A DNA stretch of 28,628 nucleotides from JABEVB01 sp049965775 (GCA_049965775.1 JBMFVX010000026.1:1-28628); one strand, 5' to 3'; shown: positions 1 to 7,472, counted from the stretch's first letter. Numbers and translations are program-made. The notes: generated by a model from the letters alone, not told the origin.

Positions 1-900
1 ACTGGGAACTGAGAGGTCCGAATCGGACGGGGGTTATGCCCCGGCACTGTGTGGGAATCCATAACCACAAGGGTGTTCCGGTACGGAAGTCGGATGGGTT
101 CGTAGTAGCTGTGAAGCGGGGTAATGCCCGTGGAGCCAAGGAACCCTGCCAAAGATAAGCCGAAGTTAAAGAAAGGAGACCCGCTTGAAGGCACCAATGC
201 CTGCCACTACGGAGAAAGCGAAAGTGCCGATTCCCGATACGTTCTTGAAGAACGAGGACGGCCTTCCGCCGAACGTCTTCTTGCTGCGACAGAAGCTATA
301 CCTGAAGGCTAAACGTGAACCGCAATTCAGATTTTATGCGTTGTACGACCGCATCTACCGGATGGATGTTCTGGGGTGGGCTTGGCAGCGTGTGCGACGG
401 AACAAAGGCGCTCCGGGCCTCGATGGCATAAGCATCGAATCTCTGGAAGCCAATCCGGAAGCCGCGTCGGCAATGCTGGAGCAAATCCAGCGGGAACTGA
501 TGACCAAGACCTACCGTCCCCAGCCGGTGAAGCGGGTGTATATTCCGAAAGCCAACGGCCAGCAACGTCCGCTGGGCATCCCGACGGTGAAAGACCGTGT
601 GGTGCAGATGGCGGCACTGCTGATACTGGAGCCTATCTTCGAGGCTGACTTTCAAGACTGCTCGTATGGGTTCAGACCGGAACGGTCCGCCCACGACGCC
701 TTGAAACAGGTCGAAGCAAATCTCCGGGCCGGACGCACGGAAGTGTACGATGCGGATCTGAAGAGCTACTTTGACACGATACCCCATGATAAGCTGATCA
801 AATGCCTGGAGCGTCGGATAGCCGACCGATCGGTGCTGGGTCTGATTCGCCAATGGTTGACGACCGCCGTGGTTGAAAAGGTTGATCAGGTGATCAGGTG
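1..900 (+). mobile_element. Group II intron, 5' part, truncated
   Basis: The first ~180 bases look like the structured RNA upstream of a bacterial group II intron ORF: short GC stems and a segment around 108-160 of the form tgaagcggggtaatgcccg followed by tggagc, usual just before the intron-encoded protein. A reverse transcriptase reading frame follows at 185. The protein stops at 901 inside the RT domain, and I see no domain V/VI hairpin between 901 and 1280, so the 3' half of the intron is missing. The break is marked by an 8-bp tandem repeat TGATCAGG at 883-890 and 891-898. The 5' boundary lies outside the window. Confidence 0.75.
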
Positions 901-901
901 A
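185..901 (+). pseudogene. ltrA: Group II intron reverse transcriptase/maturase, C-terminally truncated
   Basis: The first 238 residues of an LtrA-type protein, normally well over 400 residues, that would help intron splicing and copy it into DNA. The TTG start at 185 is chosen because AAAGGAGA lies just upstream (about 173-180). RT motifs are clear: NKGAPGLDGISIE (RT0/1), YRPQPVKRVYIPKANGQQRP, LGIPTVKDRVVQMA, DCSYGFRPERSAHDAL and the first catalytic Asp in VYDADLKSYFDTIPHD. Reading ends at WLTTAVVEKVDQVIR, just before the TPQGG and YADD motifs, so the polymerase site is incomplete and the maturase and endonuclease domains are absent. The fragment cannot be active. An origin by deletion at the TGATCAGG repeat is inferred. 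Confidence 0.88.
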
Positions 902-986
902 GGGATTGTGGTGGTTATTGAGGAATTAAGATTTAAGATTTCAGAATTGAGGAGTGCAGAGCGATGCGTTGCTTGCAGAGAAGGGC

Positions 987-1005
987 GGGCGTGGCAATTT
1001 TTCCG
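987..1005 (+). repeat. Dispersed 19-bp repeat, copy 1
   Basis: Sequence GGGCGTGGCAATTTTTCCG. Near-identical copies lie at 2142-2160 (same strand, one substitution) and 2274-2292 (opposite strand, one substitution). All three sit in intergenic DNA on either side of the amidohydrolase gene. This may be a REP-like or decayed insertion-element end; the type is unknown. Confidence 0.6.
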
Positions 1006-1203
1006 GGCGGCCCGGGATCATGCCGATTTTATTGGCATTCCCAGTCGCTTTTGCCGGGTACAAGGCGCTGGCTGCCTGCCTTGCTCTGAAGCGGAACGCA
1101 GAATCTCACACTCTGGCCGATGCAGACAAGATGTATGCGTTACCGGCGCAGCCCGGGCGCCTCGGCGGCGCTGCCGCTGGCCGGGGTGGGCACAAAGGCT
1201 TGA

Positions 1204-1224
1204 CCACGCGGCTTAATCGCGTGG
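1204..1224. other. Perfect 7-bp stem hairpin
   Basis: CCACGCG, 7-nt loop GCTTAAT, CGCGTGG. It lies about 55 bases beyond the stop codon of the minus-strand amidohydrolase. It could be a stem of a transcription terminator or RNA-stabilising end, but no T tract follows on either strand. Confidence 0.35.
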
Positions 1225-1279
1225 CTCGTTGTTGGGCGACGTTCAATTTTGCCTCAAATTGTGGATGATGCCGCCGCGT

Positions 1280-2107
1280 TCAGCGAATGTGGTAGGCCCG
1301 CATGGGGGTTGCGTGTTCAATTTTATGCTGTTCCGCGGCGCTTAACTTCCCAAGGAGTTCGCGGGCTGTGCGAATCCATCGGGTGTAGTCGCAGGCGACG
1401 AGGCATACCGGCCAGTCGGAGCCGATCATTAGCCTGTCGGGGCCAAAACATTCGAGCACCGTTTGGGCGTAGGGGGCGAGTGCAGCGGGCGTCCAGGTGT
1501 TCCAGTCGGCCTCGGTTACCATCCCGGAGAGTTTGCAGAAAACGTTGGGGCGGCGAGCCAGTTCGCGCAGTTGGGTTCGCCAGGGTTCGAGCTTGCCGGC
1601 GCGAATATCAGGCTTGGCGATGTGATCAAGAATAAAGATTTGATCGGGATGGCGGTCTACCAGAGTAATCGTCTGCGGCAGGTGCCTGGCGAAAATGAGG
1701 ATGTCGTAAGCCAGATCGTACCGTGCCAAGACGCTGATGCCGCGGTTGAAATCGTCACGAAGCATGTAGTTGTCGTCGGGTTCGTCGTGAAGCACATGGC
1801 GTACGCTTCGGAGTTTGGGTTCGGCGGTAAGCTCGGGCAGCAGGCTCTCAACATCGGGGCTGATAAGCGGAACCCATCCGACGACGGCACTGATAAACTT
1901 ATAGCGGGAGGCAAAGTCGAGCAGCCAATTTGTTTCTGCCAGGCATTGTCGGGCCTGTACGCTTATAACGCTGTTCACGCCGGCTGCGAGGATTTCAGTA
2001 TGCAAATCGGCGGGTAAAAAGTCGCGACGGATGGTGCTCATCGCATCGGAAATCCATCCGTACTCGGTAGGGTTGTATCGCCAGAAGTGGTGGTGCGTAT
2101 CTATCAT
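1280..2107 (-). CDS. Amidohydrolase family protein (fuconolactonase / 2-pyrone-4,6-dicarboxylate lactonase-like)
   Basis: A 275-residue TIM-barrel amidohydrolase of the Amidohydro_2 group, whose members hydrolyse lactones such as L-fuconolactone. The start at 2107 begins MIDTHHHFWRY, putting the metal-binding HxH motif at residues 5-7 as is standard. A Shine-Dalgarno AAGGA lies about 8 bases upstream, so the frame's 15 extra N-terminal residues are probably not translated. Further motifs are ILDHIAKPDI (His near strand 5/6) and DRLMIGSDWPVCL near the C-terminus (metal Asp in GSDWP). Length is usual for the family. It stands alone, divergent from mqnC, with no sugar-catabolism genes beside it, so the substrate cannot be named. 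A fucose/rhamnose-type lactone is the best guess from the GSDWPVC wording. Confidence 0.85.
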   Translation of the reverse strand: MIDTHHHFWRYNPTEYGWISDAMSTIRRDFLPADLHTEILAAGVNSVISVQARQCLAETNWLLDFASRYKFISAVVGWVPLISPDVESLLPELTAEPKLRSVRHVLHDEPDDNYMLRDDFNRGISVLARYDLAYDILIFARHLPQTITLVDRHPDQIFILDHIAKPDIRAGKLEPWRTQLRELARRPNVFCKLSGMVTEADWNTWTPAALAPYAQTVLECFGPDRLMIGSDWPVCLVACDYTRWIRTARELLGKLSAAEQHKIEHATPMRAYHIR

Positions 2108-2141
2108 TGGGTAAATCCTTGCGTTTTGCATGGTTGTGGCC

Positions 2142-2160
2142 GGGCGTGGCAATTTTTTCG
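2142..2160 (+). repeat. Dispersed 19-bp repeat, copy 2
   Basis: Sequence GGGCGTGGCAATTTTTTCG, one mismatch to the copy at 987-1005. Together with flanking bases it is the left arm of an imperfect inverted repeat whose right arm is at 2274-2303. Confidence 0.6.
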
Positions 2161-2239
2161 TGCGAGCTTAAAAACTCGCCAAAATATAGCCCAATTGTGG
2201 TCAGGGCGACGCTGTTTTCTGGATAAAGGCGGGTGGAGA

Positions 2240-2257
2240 TCCCGAATGCGTTCGGGA
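2240..2257. other. Stable hairpin TCCCGAA/TTCGGGA
   Basis: A perfect 7-bp stem with a TGCG loop, inside the inverted repeat formed by copies 2 and 3 of the 19-bp repeat. It could form the tip of a larger folded RNA. No T run follows. Confidence 0.45.
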
Positions 2258-2273
2258 CGCCCCCAGAGCCGTC

Positions 2274-2292
2274 CGGAAAAATGGCCACGCCC
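2274..2292 (-). repeat. Dispersed 19-bp repeat, copy 3 (inverted)
   Basis: On the minus strand it reads GGGCGTGGCCATTTTTCCG, one mismatch to copy 1. The similarity to copy 2 extends outward (ggttgtggccg against ggtacggccgcag), giving a pair of facing ends about 170 bases apart, as in a short MITE-like element or long-stem RNA. Confidence 0.6.
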
Positions 2293-2303
2293 CTGCGGCC
2301 GTA

Positions 2304-2330
2304 CCTGCGAAGGTAGTTTCGCAGGGTTTT
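2304..2330 (+). terminator. Candidate Rho-independent terminator or attenuator upstream of mqnC
   Basis: Perfect 8-bp stem CCTGCGAA / TTCGCAGG with loop GGTAGT, followed directly by GTTTTG. It works only on the + strand. It lies about 95 bases before mqnC with no complete gene ahead of it, so it would end a short leader or small RNA. The T run is short, so strength is uncertain. Confidence 0.45.
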
Positions 2331-2422
2331 GATTGCTTGGCAACAATTCTGCGCCCGCCCCGTCCCATTGCGAGCAAAGGCCTTAAAACCTTATGATAAG
2401 GCCCGTTGAAAGGTGAACGAGC

Positions 2423-3805
2423 TTGGGGCTTTTGGCCGCAGGGCCATGTTTATTTGGAACGATGATGATTCGCAAACTTACAGAAGATTTAACCCGGCAG
2501 GCAAACCTCCCCGCGACCTACGCTCCAAGCTTTGATATCGCCGCCGTGGTATCGGGCGAGGCCAGGCTGACGGATGAGCAGTTTCTGGAATTGTATCATC
2601 AGGCGACGCTTACGCAGCTCGGCAACTGGGCTTTTGGCGTGGTGCAGCGTCTTCATCCGCAAGACTATCGCACCTATGTCATAGACCGCAATATCAACTA
2701 CACCAATATCTGCACGGCGCGATGCACTTTCTGCGCATTTAAGCGCAACGACCCGCAGGCTGCGGACGCCTATGCTTTGGGCTATGAGACCATCCACGAA
2801 AAAATTGCGGAGCTTGTGGCTATCGGCGGGACGCAAATATTGATGCAGGGCGGCATGAACCCGGACCTGCCGCTAAGCTACTACCAGGGACTGCTTACGA
2901 GCATCCGCGACAGGTTTCCGCAAGTGCATATTCATGCGTTCAGCCCGCCGGAATTTGTCGAATTTGCGCGATTCTTTCGCCTGCCGGTGAGCGAATTGCT
3001 CCGCATGTTTAAGGATTGGGGCCTGGCCACCGTGCCGGGGGGCGGCGGAGAAATATTTGCGGATCGCGTACGTCTGCGCATTGGCCCGGGTAAATGTACG
3101 GGCGAACAATGGCTGGATGTCATGACTGAAGCACACAAGCTGGGGATGCACACCAGCGCCACCATGTTGATTGGTCACATCGAAACTATTGAAGACCGGC
3201 TGGATCATCTATCGCGACTGCGTCAGCGACAAGACTGGTCTCTGGCTCACGCGCCGGCGCACTACACGGCGTTTATTCACTGGCCCTATCAGCCGGACAA
3301 TACGCCGCTCGATAAAAAGCGAAAATGGAACCCCGATGCCGGCCAGCCATTTGAGTTTGACGAGGGGCGCACGGTGCGCCTTGCGGACGCGAGCGAGTAT
3401 CTGCGTATGCTGGCATTGGCCCGGCTTTATCTGGATAATTTTCAGAATATGCAGAGCAGTTGGGTTACCATGGGAGCCAAGATCGGCCAGTTGGCGCTGT
3501 TTTTCGGCGCCAACGACATGGGCAGCATTATGATGGAGGAGAACGTTGTGAGCAGTGCCGGCACAACGCACCGGGTGAATGAGGCGCAGATATGCCGGTT
3601 AATCCGCGATAGCGGCTGGATACCCGCCCAGCGCAATCAATATTACACCGTGCTGCAAAGGCACGACGGGCCGGGCGCTCCCGACCTTCAGCAGCGACAG
3701 CCCGCCGTATTTGCGCATCGCCAGCATAAAATCACGCCTGAAGAGGCGGCGGCGTACAAAACCATCCCTCTGGGTATTAAAGTGGGGGGCGTTGTCAGTA
3801 GCTGA
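2423..3805 (+). CDS. mqnC: Cyclic dehypoxanthinyl futalosine synthase (radical SAM, menaquinone biosynthesis)
   Basis: MqnC cyclises dehypoxanthine futalosine in the futalosine route to menaquinone. The radical-SAM cluster motif CTARCTFC (CX3CX2C; Cys97, 101, 104) sits in the family-typical context NYTNICTARCTFCAFKR. GGTQILMQGGMNPDLPL, HAFSPPEF and ATVPGGGGEIFADRVR follow, as in the MqnC/MqnE/CofH group; the wording fits MqnC best. Start choice is open. TTG at 2423 has AAAGGTGA well placed upstream. ATG at 2462 gives a more ordinary N-terminus (MMIRKLTEDL) and a family-like length, but has no clear ribosome site. No other mqn gene is adjacent. A terminator follows at 3841-3873. Confidence 0.93.
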   Translation: MGLLAAGPCLFGTMMIRKLTEDLTRQANLPATYAPSFDIAAVVSGEARLTDEQFLELYHQATLTQLGNWAFGVVQRLHPQDYRTYVIDRNINYTNICTARCTFCAFKRNDPQAADAYALGYETIHEKIAELVAIGGTQILMQGGMNPDLPLSYYQGLLTSIRDRFPQVHIHAFSPPEFVEFARFFRLPVSELLRMFKDWGLATVPGGGGEIFADRVRLRIGPGKCTGEQWLDVMTEAHKLGMHTSATMLIGHIETIEDRLDHLSRLRQRQDWSLAHAPAHYTAFIHWPYQPDNTPLDKKRKWNPDAGQPFEFDEGRTVRLADASEYLRMLALARLYLDNFQNMQSSWVTMGAKIGQLALFFGANDMGSIMMEENVVSSAGTTHRVNEAQICRLIRDSGWIPAQRNQYYTVLQRHDGPGAPDLQQRQPAVFAHRQHKITPEEAAAYKTIPLGIKVGGVVSS

Positions 3806-3840
3806 ATGGTTGACCAGCACGGTTGCTTTGGCAATTAAGC

Positions 3841-3873
3841 CGCGACAACCGGCTGTGTGTCGTTTTGTTTTTT
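3841..3873 (+). terminator. Rho-independent terminator after mqnC
   Basis: Stem CGACA (3843-3847) pairs with TGTCG (3858-3862) and is followed by the T tract TTTTGTTTTTT (3863-3873). It sits 36 bases past the mqnC stop and separates mqnC from the next gene. Confidence 0.6.
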
Positions 3874-3955
3874 ACAGGACCGGGCGCCGCGATCTCTTTG
3901 GTGGCTGGCCTGCAGGTCGGGTACACTAAACAGGGCATTGTATTTAAAGGATAGC

Positions 3956-4552
3956 ATGAAAGAAACAGATAAAATCGAGCGGTTTCGTAATATGGTTCTG
4001 GCCGATCCGCAGAATGACCTGGCTTTTTTTTCACTGGGCAAAGCCCTTTTGGACGCCGGGCAGGCTCGTGAGGCACTGCCGGCGCTGATGCAGGCGGTGT
4101 CGCTGAATAAAGGTCTTTCGCCTGCGTATGCGCTGTTGGCCAAGTCGCAAATAGCCGTAGGCGACCGCGACAGCGCCATTGATACGCTGACGCGCGGCTA
4201 TAAGGTGGCTGAGGAGCGCGGCGATATGCTGCCGCGCAACGAAATGGCGGATATGCTGAAACAACTTGGCGCGGTTGTGCCCGTGGCCGTACAGGAGACC
4301 CTGACACCGGAACTCTCGGCTGCGGGTAATATTCAATGTCGGCGCTGCGGACGCATTGCGGCAAAGATGAAAGAGCGACCGTTCAGCGGGGCGTTGGGCG
4401 AACAGATTTACGCCAGTGTATGCAATGCGTGCTTTCAGCTTTGGATTCGTCAGGGCACGAAGGTTATCAACGAACTGCGGCTGAACCTTACGGAACCGGC
4501 TGCCCAGGATGTTTACGATCAGCACATGAAAGACTTTTTAGGCCTTGGTTAA
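3956..4552 (+). CDS. TPR protein with C-terminal YggX-like (Fe(2+)-trafficking/oxidative protection) domain
   Basis: A 198-residue protein in two parts. Residues about 1-105 look like TPR helices (LAFFSLGKALLDAGQAREAL, LSPAYALLAKSQIAVGDRDS). Residues about 125-198 align with YggX: GNIQCRRC...RPFSGALGEQIY, LWIRQGTKVINELRLNL, and DQHMKDFLGL. E. coli YggX reads YPGELGKRIY, TMLINEKKLNM and EMVNFLF at these places. YggX is a ~90-residue cytosolic protein linked to iron handling and protection of Fe-S clusters; the same role here is inferred. Unlike YggX it has two CxxC pairs (Cys128/131 and 156/159), which could bind zinc or iron. The start at 3956 has AAAGGA 6 bases upstream; the longer reading to 3857 lacks one. 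Alternative: a zinc-ribbon TPR protein only distantly related to YggX. Confidence 0.75.
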   Translation: MKETDKIERFRNMVLADPQNDLAFFSLGKALLDAGQAREALPALMQAVSLNKGLSPAYALLAKSQIAVGDRDSAIDTLTRGYKVAEERGDMLPRNEMADMLKQLGAVVPVAVQETLTPELSAAGNIQCRRCGRIAAKMKERPFSGALGEQIYASVCNACFQLWIRQGTKVINELRLNLTEPAAQDVYDQHMKDFLGLG

Positions 4553-4647
4553 CCATAAGGGGTTTTCACCGGTGGCGGGCTGCGGCAACCTGGCAGGCCG
4601 TCGTGTGTTTTAGTAATGCGGAGTTTATACAGAGGTATAAGGCATCA

Positions 4648-5127
4648 ATGGAAGTGCAACTTTTAACCAAAGAAGAAAAAGCCAAGCTTGATCAGCAACT
4701 AAAAGACATGATTGACATGCGCCCGCAAATAGCCGCGCGCATTGCCGAAGCCCGTGAAAAGGGTGATTTGCGCGAAAATGCCGACTACCATGCCGCGCGC
4801 GAAGAAATGTCGCTGCTGGAAGCCCGCATTAAAGACCTGGAGTTGCGGCTGCGGGCCGCATCGGTTGTAGACCCGGCGGATATACCGGAAGGCATGGTGT
4901 TTTTGGGCAGCACCGTAGAGGTGCGCGACGTAAAAACCGGACAAAAAGAAACATTTCACCTTGTGGGCGAGGTGGGCAAGGGCGCCTTCGACGCCGACAG
5001 TGACATCATGGACGTATCGGCCCGCAGCCCATTGGGTGAAGCGCTCATGCGTGCGCGTGTGGGGCAAACCGTGCGCGTCAGCCTGCCGCGCGGCGAGCGG
5101 CGTTATGAGATAGTAAAGATTATCTAA
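4648..5127 (+). CDS. greA: Transcription elongation factor GreA
   Basis: A 159-residue protein, normal length for GreA, which binds in the RNA polymerase secondary channel and stimulates cleavage of backtracked RNA. The N-terminal coiled-coil hairpin (about residues 1-75) carries the tip sequence GDLRENADYHAAREE, with the conserved acidic Asp40 and Glu43 that hold the catalytic metal. The C-terminal FKBP-like domain shows FLGSTVEVRDVKTGQ, ISARSPLG-like DVSARSPLGEALM and VGQTVRVSLPRGERRYEIVKI. The start at 4648 has TAAGG close upstream; the longer open frame reaching back to 4336 overlaps the preceding gene and is not GreA-like. It lies 95 bases behind the TPR/YggX-like gene on the same strand. 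Confidence 0.96.
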   Translation: MEVQLLTKEEKAKLDQQLKDMIDMRPQIAARIAEAREKGDLRENADYHAAREEMSLLEARIKDLELRLRAASVVDPADIPEGMVFLGSTVEVRDVKTGQKETFHLVGEVGKGAFDADSDIMDVSARSPLGEALMRARVGQTVRVSLPRGERRYEIVKII

Positions 5128-5197
5128 CGGCGGCCGGGCGCTCGGCAGGTATCGGTTTGCGGCCGCAGGGCCTTGTAGAGCAAGTGGTTGAGATGGC

Positions 5198-6367
5198 ATG
5201 ATGATTTCAGACCGTTTCAGAACCAGTCCCTTGCCTGCGGTGGAGGCGGCTGGCGTTGCCGGCGCGGCCGCTGGTGAGCCGATTGCCGCCGCCGAAGAAT
5301 CTCATTCGGTATCCACCGAGCCGAATCAAACCGCACTCGATGATGTATCTGCTAGCGGGCCGCGTGCCCAGATGGTAGACCCGTTGGTGCCAAGGGCTAC
5401 CGAGCTTTCAGCACAAGATTTTGACGAACTTGCCGAGACCAGCGAAACCCGCAAGATATTTGTACTGCGCCCCGGGGGCGTTGTGTCAATAAGTTCGCTT
5501 GTGGCGGTGGCGCTGGCCCTAGTGATTGAGGCGACCTTGGTTGTGGGCCTGTATATGCTGTGGCACTATCGGCCGAAGCTTCTTCCGTGGCAAGGGGTAT
5601 CGGCCTCGGTGGCGGCGGATGATCGCGCGACCGCCATTGGCGGCATTCAAGGGCCAACGGGTTTTGTGCATCCGCAAACCGTCCGTTCGGTTGCCAAAGC
5701 CCCATCGCGGATGCCCAAGCCGCCAGGCCTGCCCAACGCCGCGCTGGCCAGCCGTGCTCACGCCGCACAACAAAAGCTTAATCAGTCGCTGGCTGCGGCC
5801 ACCGCGCCGCCGCTGTTGCCGACACCGCTTTGGACTCCCGCCTTCGCTCCGCCAAAAATTCCTGCGGCAAAGCCGCACCGGGTGCATCTCAAGCCGGCTC
5901 CAACACCCGGTGTTTATGCCAAGGGCGACAAGGTTCGCATCATTCAAGGCGGTGCATCAGGCGCGGCATCCAGTACGGACGATTCGCAACCGGTGTATCA
6001 TCCGCAAGGACTGCTCAAGCCTGGCGTGGCCTTTTTGGGACGCGGGCGTGTGCACGGATGGGCTCGCGGGCGGGGGGCTTCCGCGGCTAATACGCCCAGC
6101 CCGGTGATGAAAGACTGGCACATGCCGATGCTGTCGTTGAAGTATCAGATTGACATGCCCAAGCCACCGGTTGTGCGTCTGGTTATTGGCAAGGATGGCC
6201 ACGTTATTTCGGCTACAATTCTACGCTCCAGTGGGCATAAATCGGTGGATGCGGCGTCGCGACTGGCCATGCTTCTTGATACTTTTATCCCGCGTTATCG
6301 CGACGGCTTACCGGTGCGTTCGGTGGTTATTATGCAAGCCTGGGATCCCAAACTTAGCGACCACTAA
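5198..6367 (+). CDS. TonB-like energy transducer (single TM, proline-rich linker, TonB C-terminal domain)
   Basis: A 389-residue protein. An N-terminal cytoplasmic part of ~95 residues rich in Ala, Glu and Ser precedes one membrane span (about 97-124, SLVAVALALVIEATLVVGLY). A ~190-residue periplasmic linker rich in Pro/Ala/Lys follows. The C-terminal ~65 residues (PPVVRLVIGKDGHVISATIL then SSGHKSVDAASRLAML) resemble the TonB C-terminal fold, where hydrophobic strand, G-x-V and xSSG-x-xxLD-A patterns recur. TonB couples the proton-motive force via ExbB/ExbD to outer-membrane receptors. No exbB, exbD or receptor lies nearby, and the N-terminal extension is longer than in E. coli TonB, so the partner is unknown. 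The start is the first of two ATGs (ATGATG), with only a weak ribosome site. The phosphoesterase begins 5 bases after the stop. Confidence 0.72.
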   Translation: MMISDRFRTSPLPAVEAAGVAGAAAGEPIAAAEESHSVSTEPNQTALDDVSASGPRAQMVDPLVPRATELSAQDFDELAETSETRKIFVLRPGGVVSISSLVAVALALVIEATLVVGLYMLWHYRPKLLPWQGVSASVAADDRATAIGGIQGPTGFVHPQTVRSVAKAPSRMPKPPGLPNAALASRAHAAQQKLNQSLAAATAPPLLPTPLWTPAFAPPKIPAAKPHRVHLKPAPTPGVYAKGDKVRIIQGGASGAASSTDDSQPVYHPQGLLKPGVAFLGRGRVHGWARGRGASAANTPSPVMKDWHMPMLSLKYQIDMPKPPVVRLVIGKDGHVISATILRSSGHKSVDAASRLAMLLDTFIPRYRDGLPVRSVVIMQAWDPKLSDH

Positions 6368-6372
6368 AAAAT

Positions 6373-7383
6373 ATGAATGAGCTTCGTCCGCAACCCGCCA
6401 TCGCCGCCGCCATGCGACACCGTCCGCTGGAGCGTGCCATGCTGCACCGCCGCTGGGTGCGATCGCTGGTGCGGGGGGCTGGCGCGGTTGGGCTGACGGC
6501 GCTTGTGTGGCCACGGTTTATGGCGCCGTATCGGTGCCAAATTAAGCGGTACGCCATGCCATTGCGCGGAATCGGCGAGGCTTTTCGCGGATACCGCATT
6601 TTGCACCTGACCGATTTGCACACCGGCCGCACGCGGCAAAAATATCTTAAGCGAGTTATAAAACAGTGCATGGCGCTTGAGCCGAACTTAATTGTAATAA
6701 CCGGCGATTTAATTCATTACCATCCAGATTCGCCGGGTCTTCTTGCTGAACTTCTGCCGCTGTTGAAGGCTCCCGACGGCGTGCTGGCAACATTGGGCAA
6801 TCACGATTACAACGAATACTCATCCAGGTATACCGGCGCCCGTTCGGCCCGCAGGACCATTCACAGGCGACTTCGTGCGCTGTTGGCTCAAAGCCAGGTG
6901 CGAATGATGCTGAACCAGGCAAGCTGTATTAAACGCGGTGATGATGAGCTATGGCTGGTGGGCATTGACGATTTCTGGTCGCCGGGGTTTAACCCTGCGG
7001 CAGCCTTCGCGCAGGCGCCTGCAAATGCGGTGGGCATTTGTCTGGAGCATAACCCTGACGCCCTGACACAGGTGCGCGATTTTCAATGGCAGTGGATGCT
7101 TTGCGGCCACAGCCATGGCGGGCAGGTTCATGTTCCGCTGCTGGGGCCGATGTATGTGCCGATGCAGCACCGGAATTGGCTGCGGGGCATGTTTAAGCTT
7201 GACTCGACCGCCGGCGAAGTGTCGGAGTTAGGCAGCGACCGTGATGAGCAGCGTTCTGCAAGCTCGCGGGCAATTGGGCGGGGAGACCGCATCATGTACG
7301 TGAGCTGTGGGTTGGGCTATACCGCTCCGTTTCGCATGTTTGCTCCGCCGGAGGCGGCGCTGTTTGAATTGCTGCCGCTATAG
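6373..7383 (+). CDS. Metallophosphoesterase (calcineurin-like, YkuE/LpxG-like)
   Basis: A 336-residue calcineurin-like phosphoesterase. All dinuclear-metal motifs are visible: LHLTDLHTG (Asp81, His83), ITGDLIHY (Asp112), LGNHDYNEY (Asn143-His144-Asp145), and LCGHSHGGQVHVPLLG (His246, His248). An N-terminal basic/hydrophobic stretch (about residues 28-52) could anchor it to the inner membrane, as in YkuE and the UDP-2,3-diacylglucosamine hydrolase LpxG. The DLHTG and GHSHGGQ wording fits that membrane-linked group. The substrate is not determined; a lipid-A precursor role would fit a diderm but is inference. It begins 5 bases after the TonB-like gene, so the two are probably co-transcribed. 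Confidence 0.85.
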   Translation: MNELRPQPAIAAAMRHRPLERAMLHRRWVRSLVRGAGAVGLTALVWPRFMAPYRCQIKRYAMPLRGIGEAFRGYRILHLTDLHTGRTRQKYLKRVIKQCMALEPNLIVITGDLIHYHPDSPGLLAELLPLLKAPDGVLATLGNHDYNEYSSRYTGARSARRTIHRRLRALLAQSQVRMMLNQASCIKRGDDELWLVGIDDFWSPGFNPAAAFAQAPANAVGICLEHNPDALTQVRDFQWQWMLCGHSHGGQVHVPLLGPMYVPMQHRNWLRGMFKLDSTAGEVSELGSDRDEQRSASSRAIGRGDRIMYVSCGLGYTAPFRMFAPPEAALFELLPL

Positions 7384-7444
7384 CCGGGTGCGGGTGCACT
7401 TAGATGCTATTGGCCGCGTCCAAGCGAAGAAGCTAAAAAATACC

Positions 7445-7472
7445 TTGCAGTTTGTGTGGTGGCGACTATTAT
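7445..7472 (+). promoter_or_regulatory. Weak candidate sigma70 promoter upstream of the large membrane protein
   Basis: TTGCAG (-35), 16-bp spacer, TATTAT (-10). It lies 78-105 bases ahead of the proposed start at 7550, in the gap after the phosphoesterase. The -10 matches the consensus in 5 of 6 bases, the -35 in only 3. Confidence 0.25.

Larger units (their letters stand above)
902..1279. other. Gene-free stretch between intron fragment and amidohydrolase
   Basis: No convincing coding sequence. Short open frames here have low-complexity composition and no recognisable domain. It holds one copy of the dispersed repeat GGGCGTGGCAATTTTTCCG (987-1005) next to a GC dyad (ccgggcggcccggg). It also holds a perfect 7-bp hairpin CCACGCG/CGCGTGG (1204-1224) lying downstream of the minus-strand amidohydrolase. 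That hairpin lacks a T run, so a terminator role is uncertain. Confidence 0.6.
2108..2422. other. Hairpin-rich divergent intergenic region upstream of mqnC
   Basis: This 315-base gene-free region lies between the divergent amidohydrolase and mqnC. It contains an imperfect inverted repeat about 30 bases long (2131-2160 against 2274-2303), a strong hairpin TCCCGAA-TGCG-TTCGGGA (2240-2257), and a terminator-like hairpin (2304-2325) followed by GTTTTG. No complete coding gene lies upstream on the + strand to need that terminator. A small transcript ending near 2330, or a structured leader controlling mqnC, is possible. Confidence 0.5.

Noticed and set aside
296..853. 185-residue open frame antisense to the reverse transcriptase
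   Set aside because: It mirrors the RT gene in the opposite frame, has no recognisable domain, and the + strand RT motifs are unambiguous.
908..1268. Two overlapping open frames of about 100 residues
   Set aside because: Low-complexity composition, no domain, no good ribosome site; one spans the dispersed repeat.
1463..2017. 184-residue + strand frame across the amidohydrolase
   Set aside because: Antisense to a gene with clear family motifs on the minus strand.
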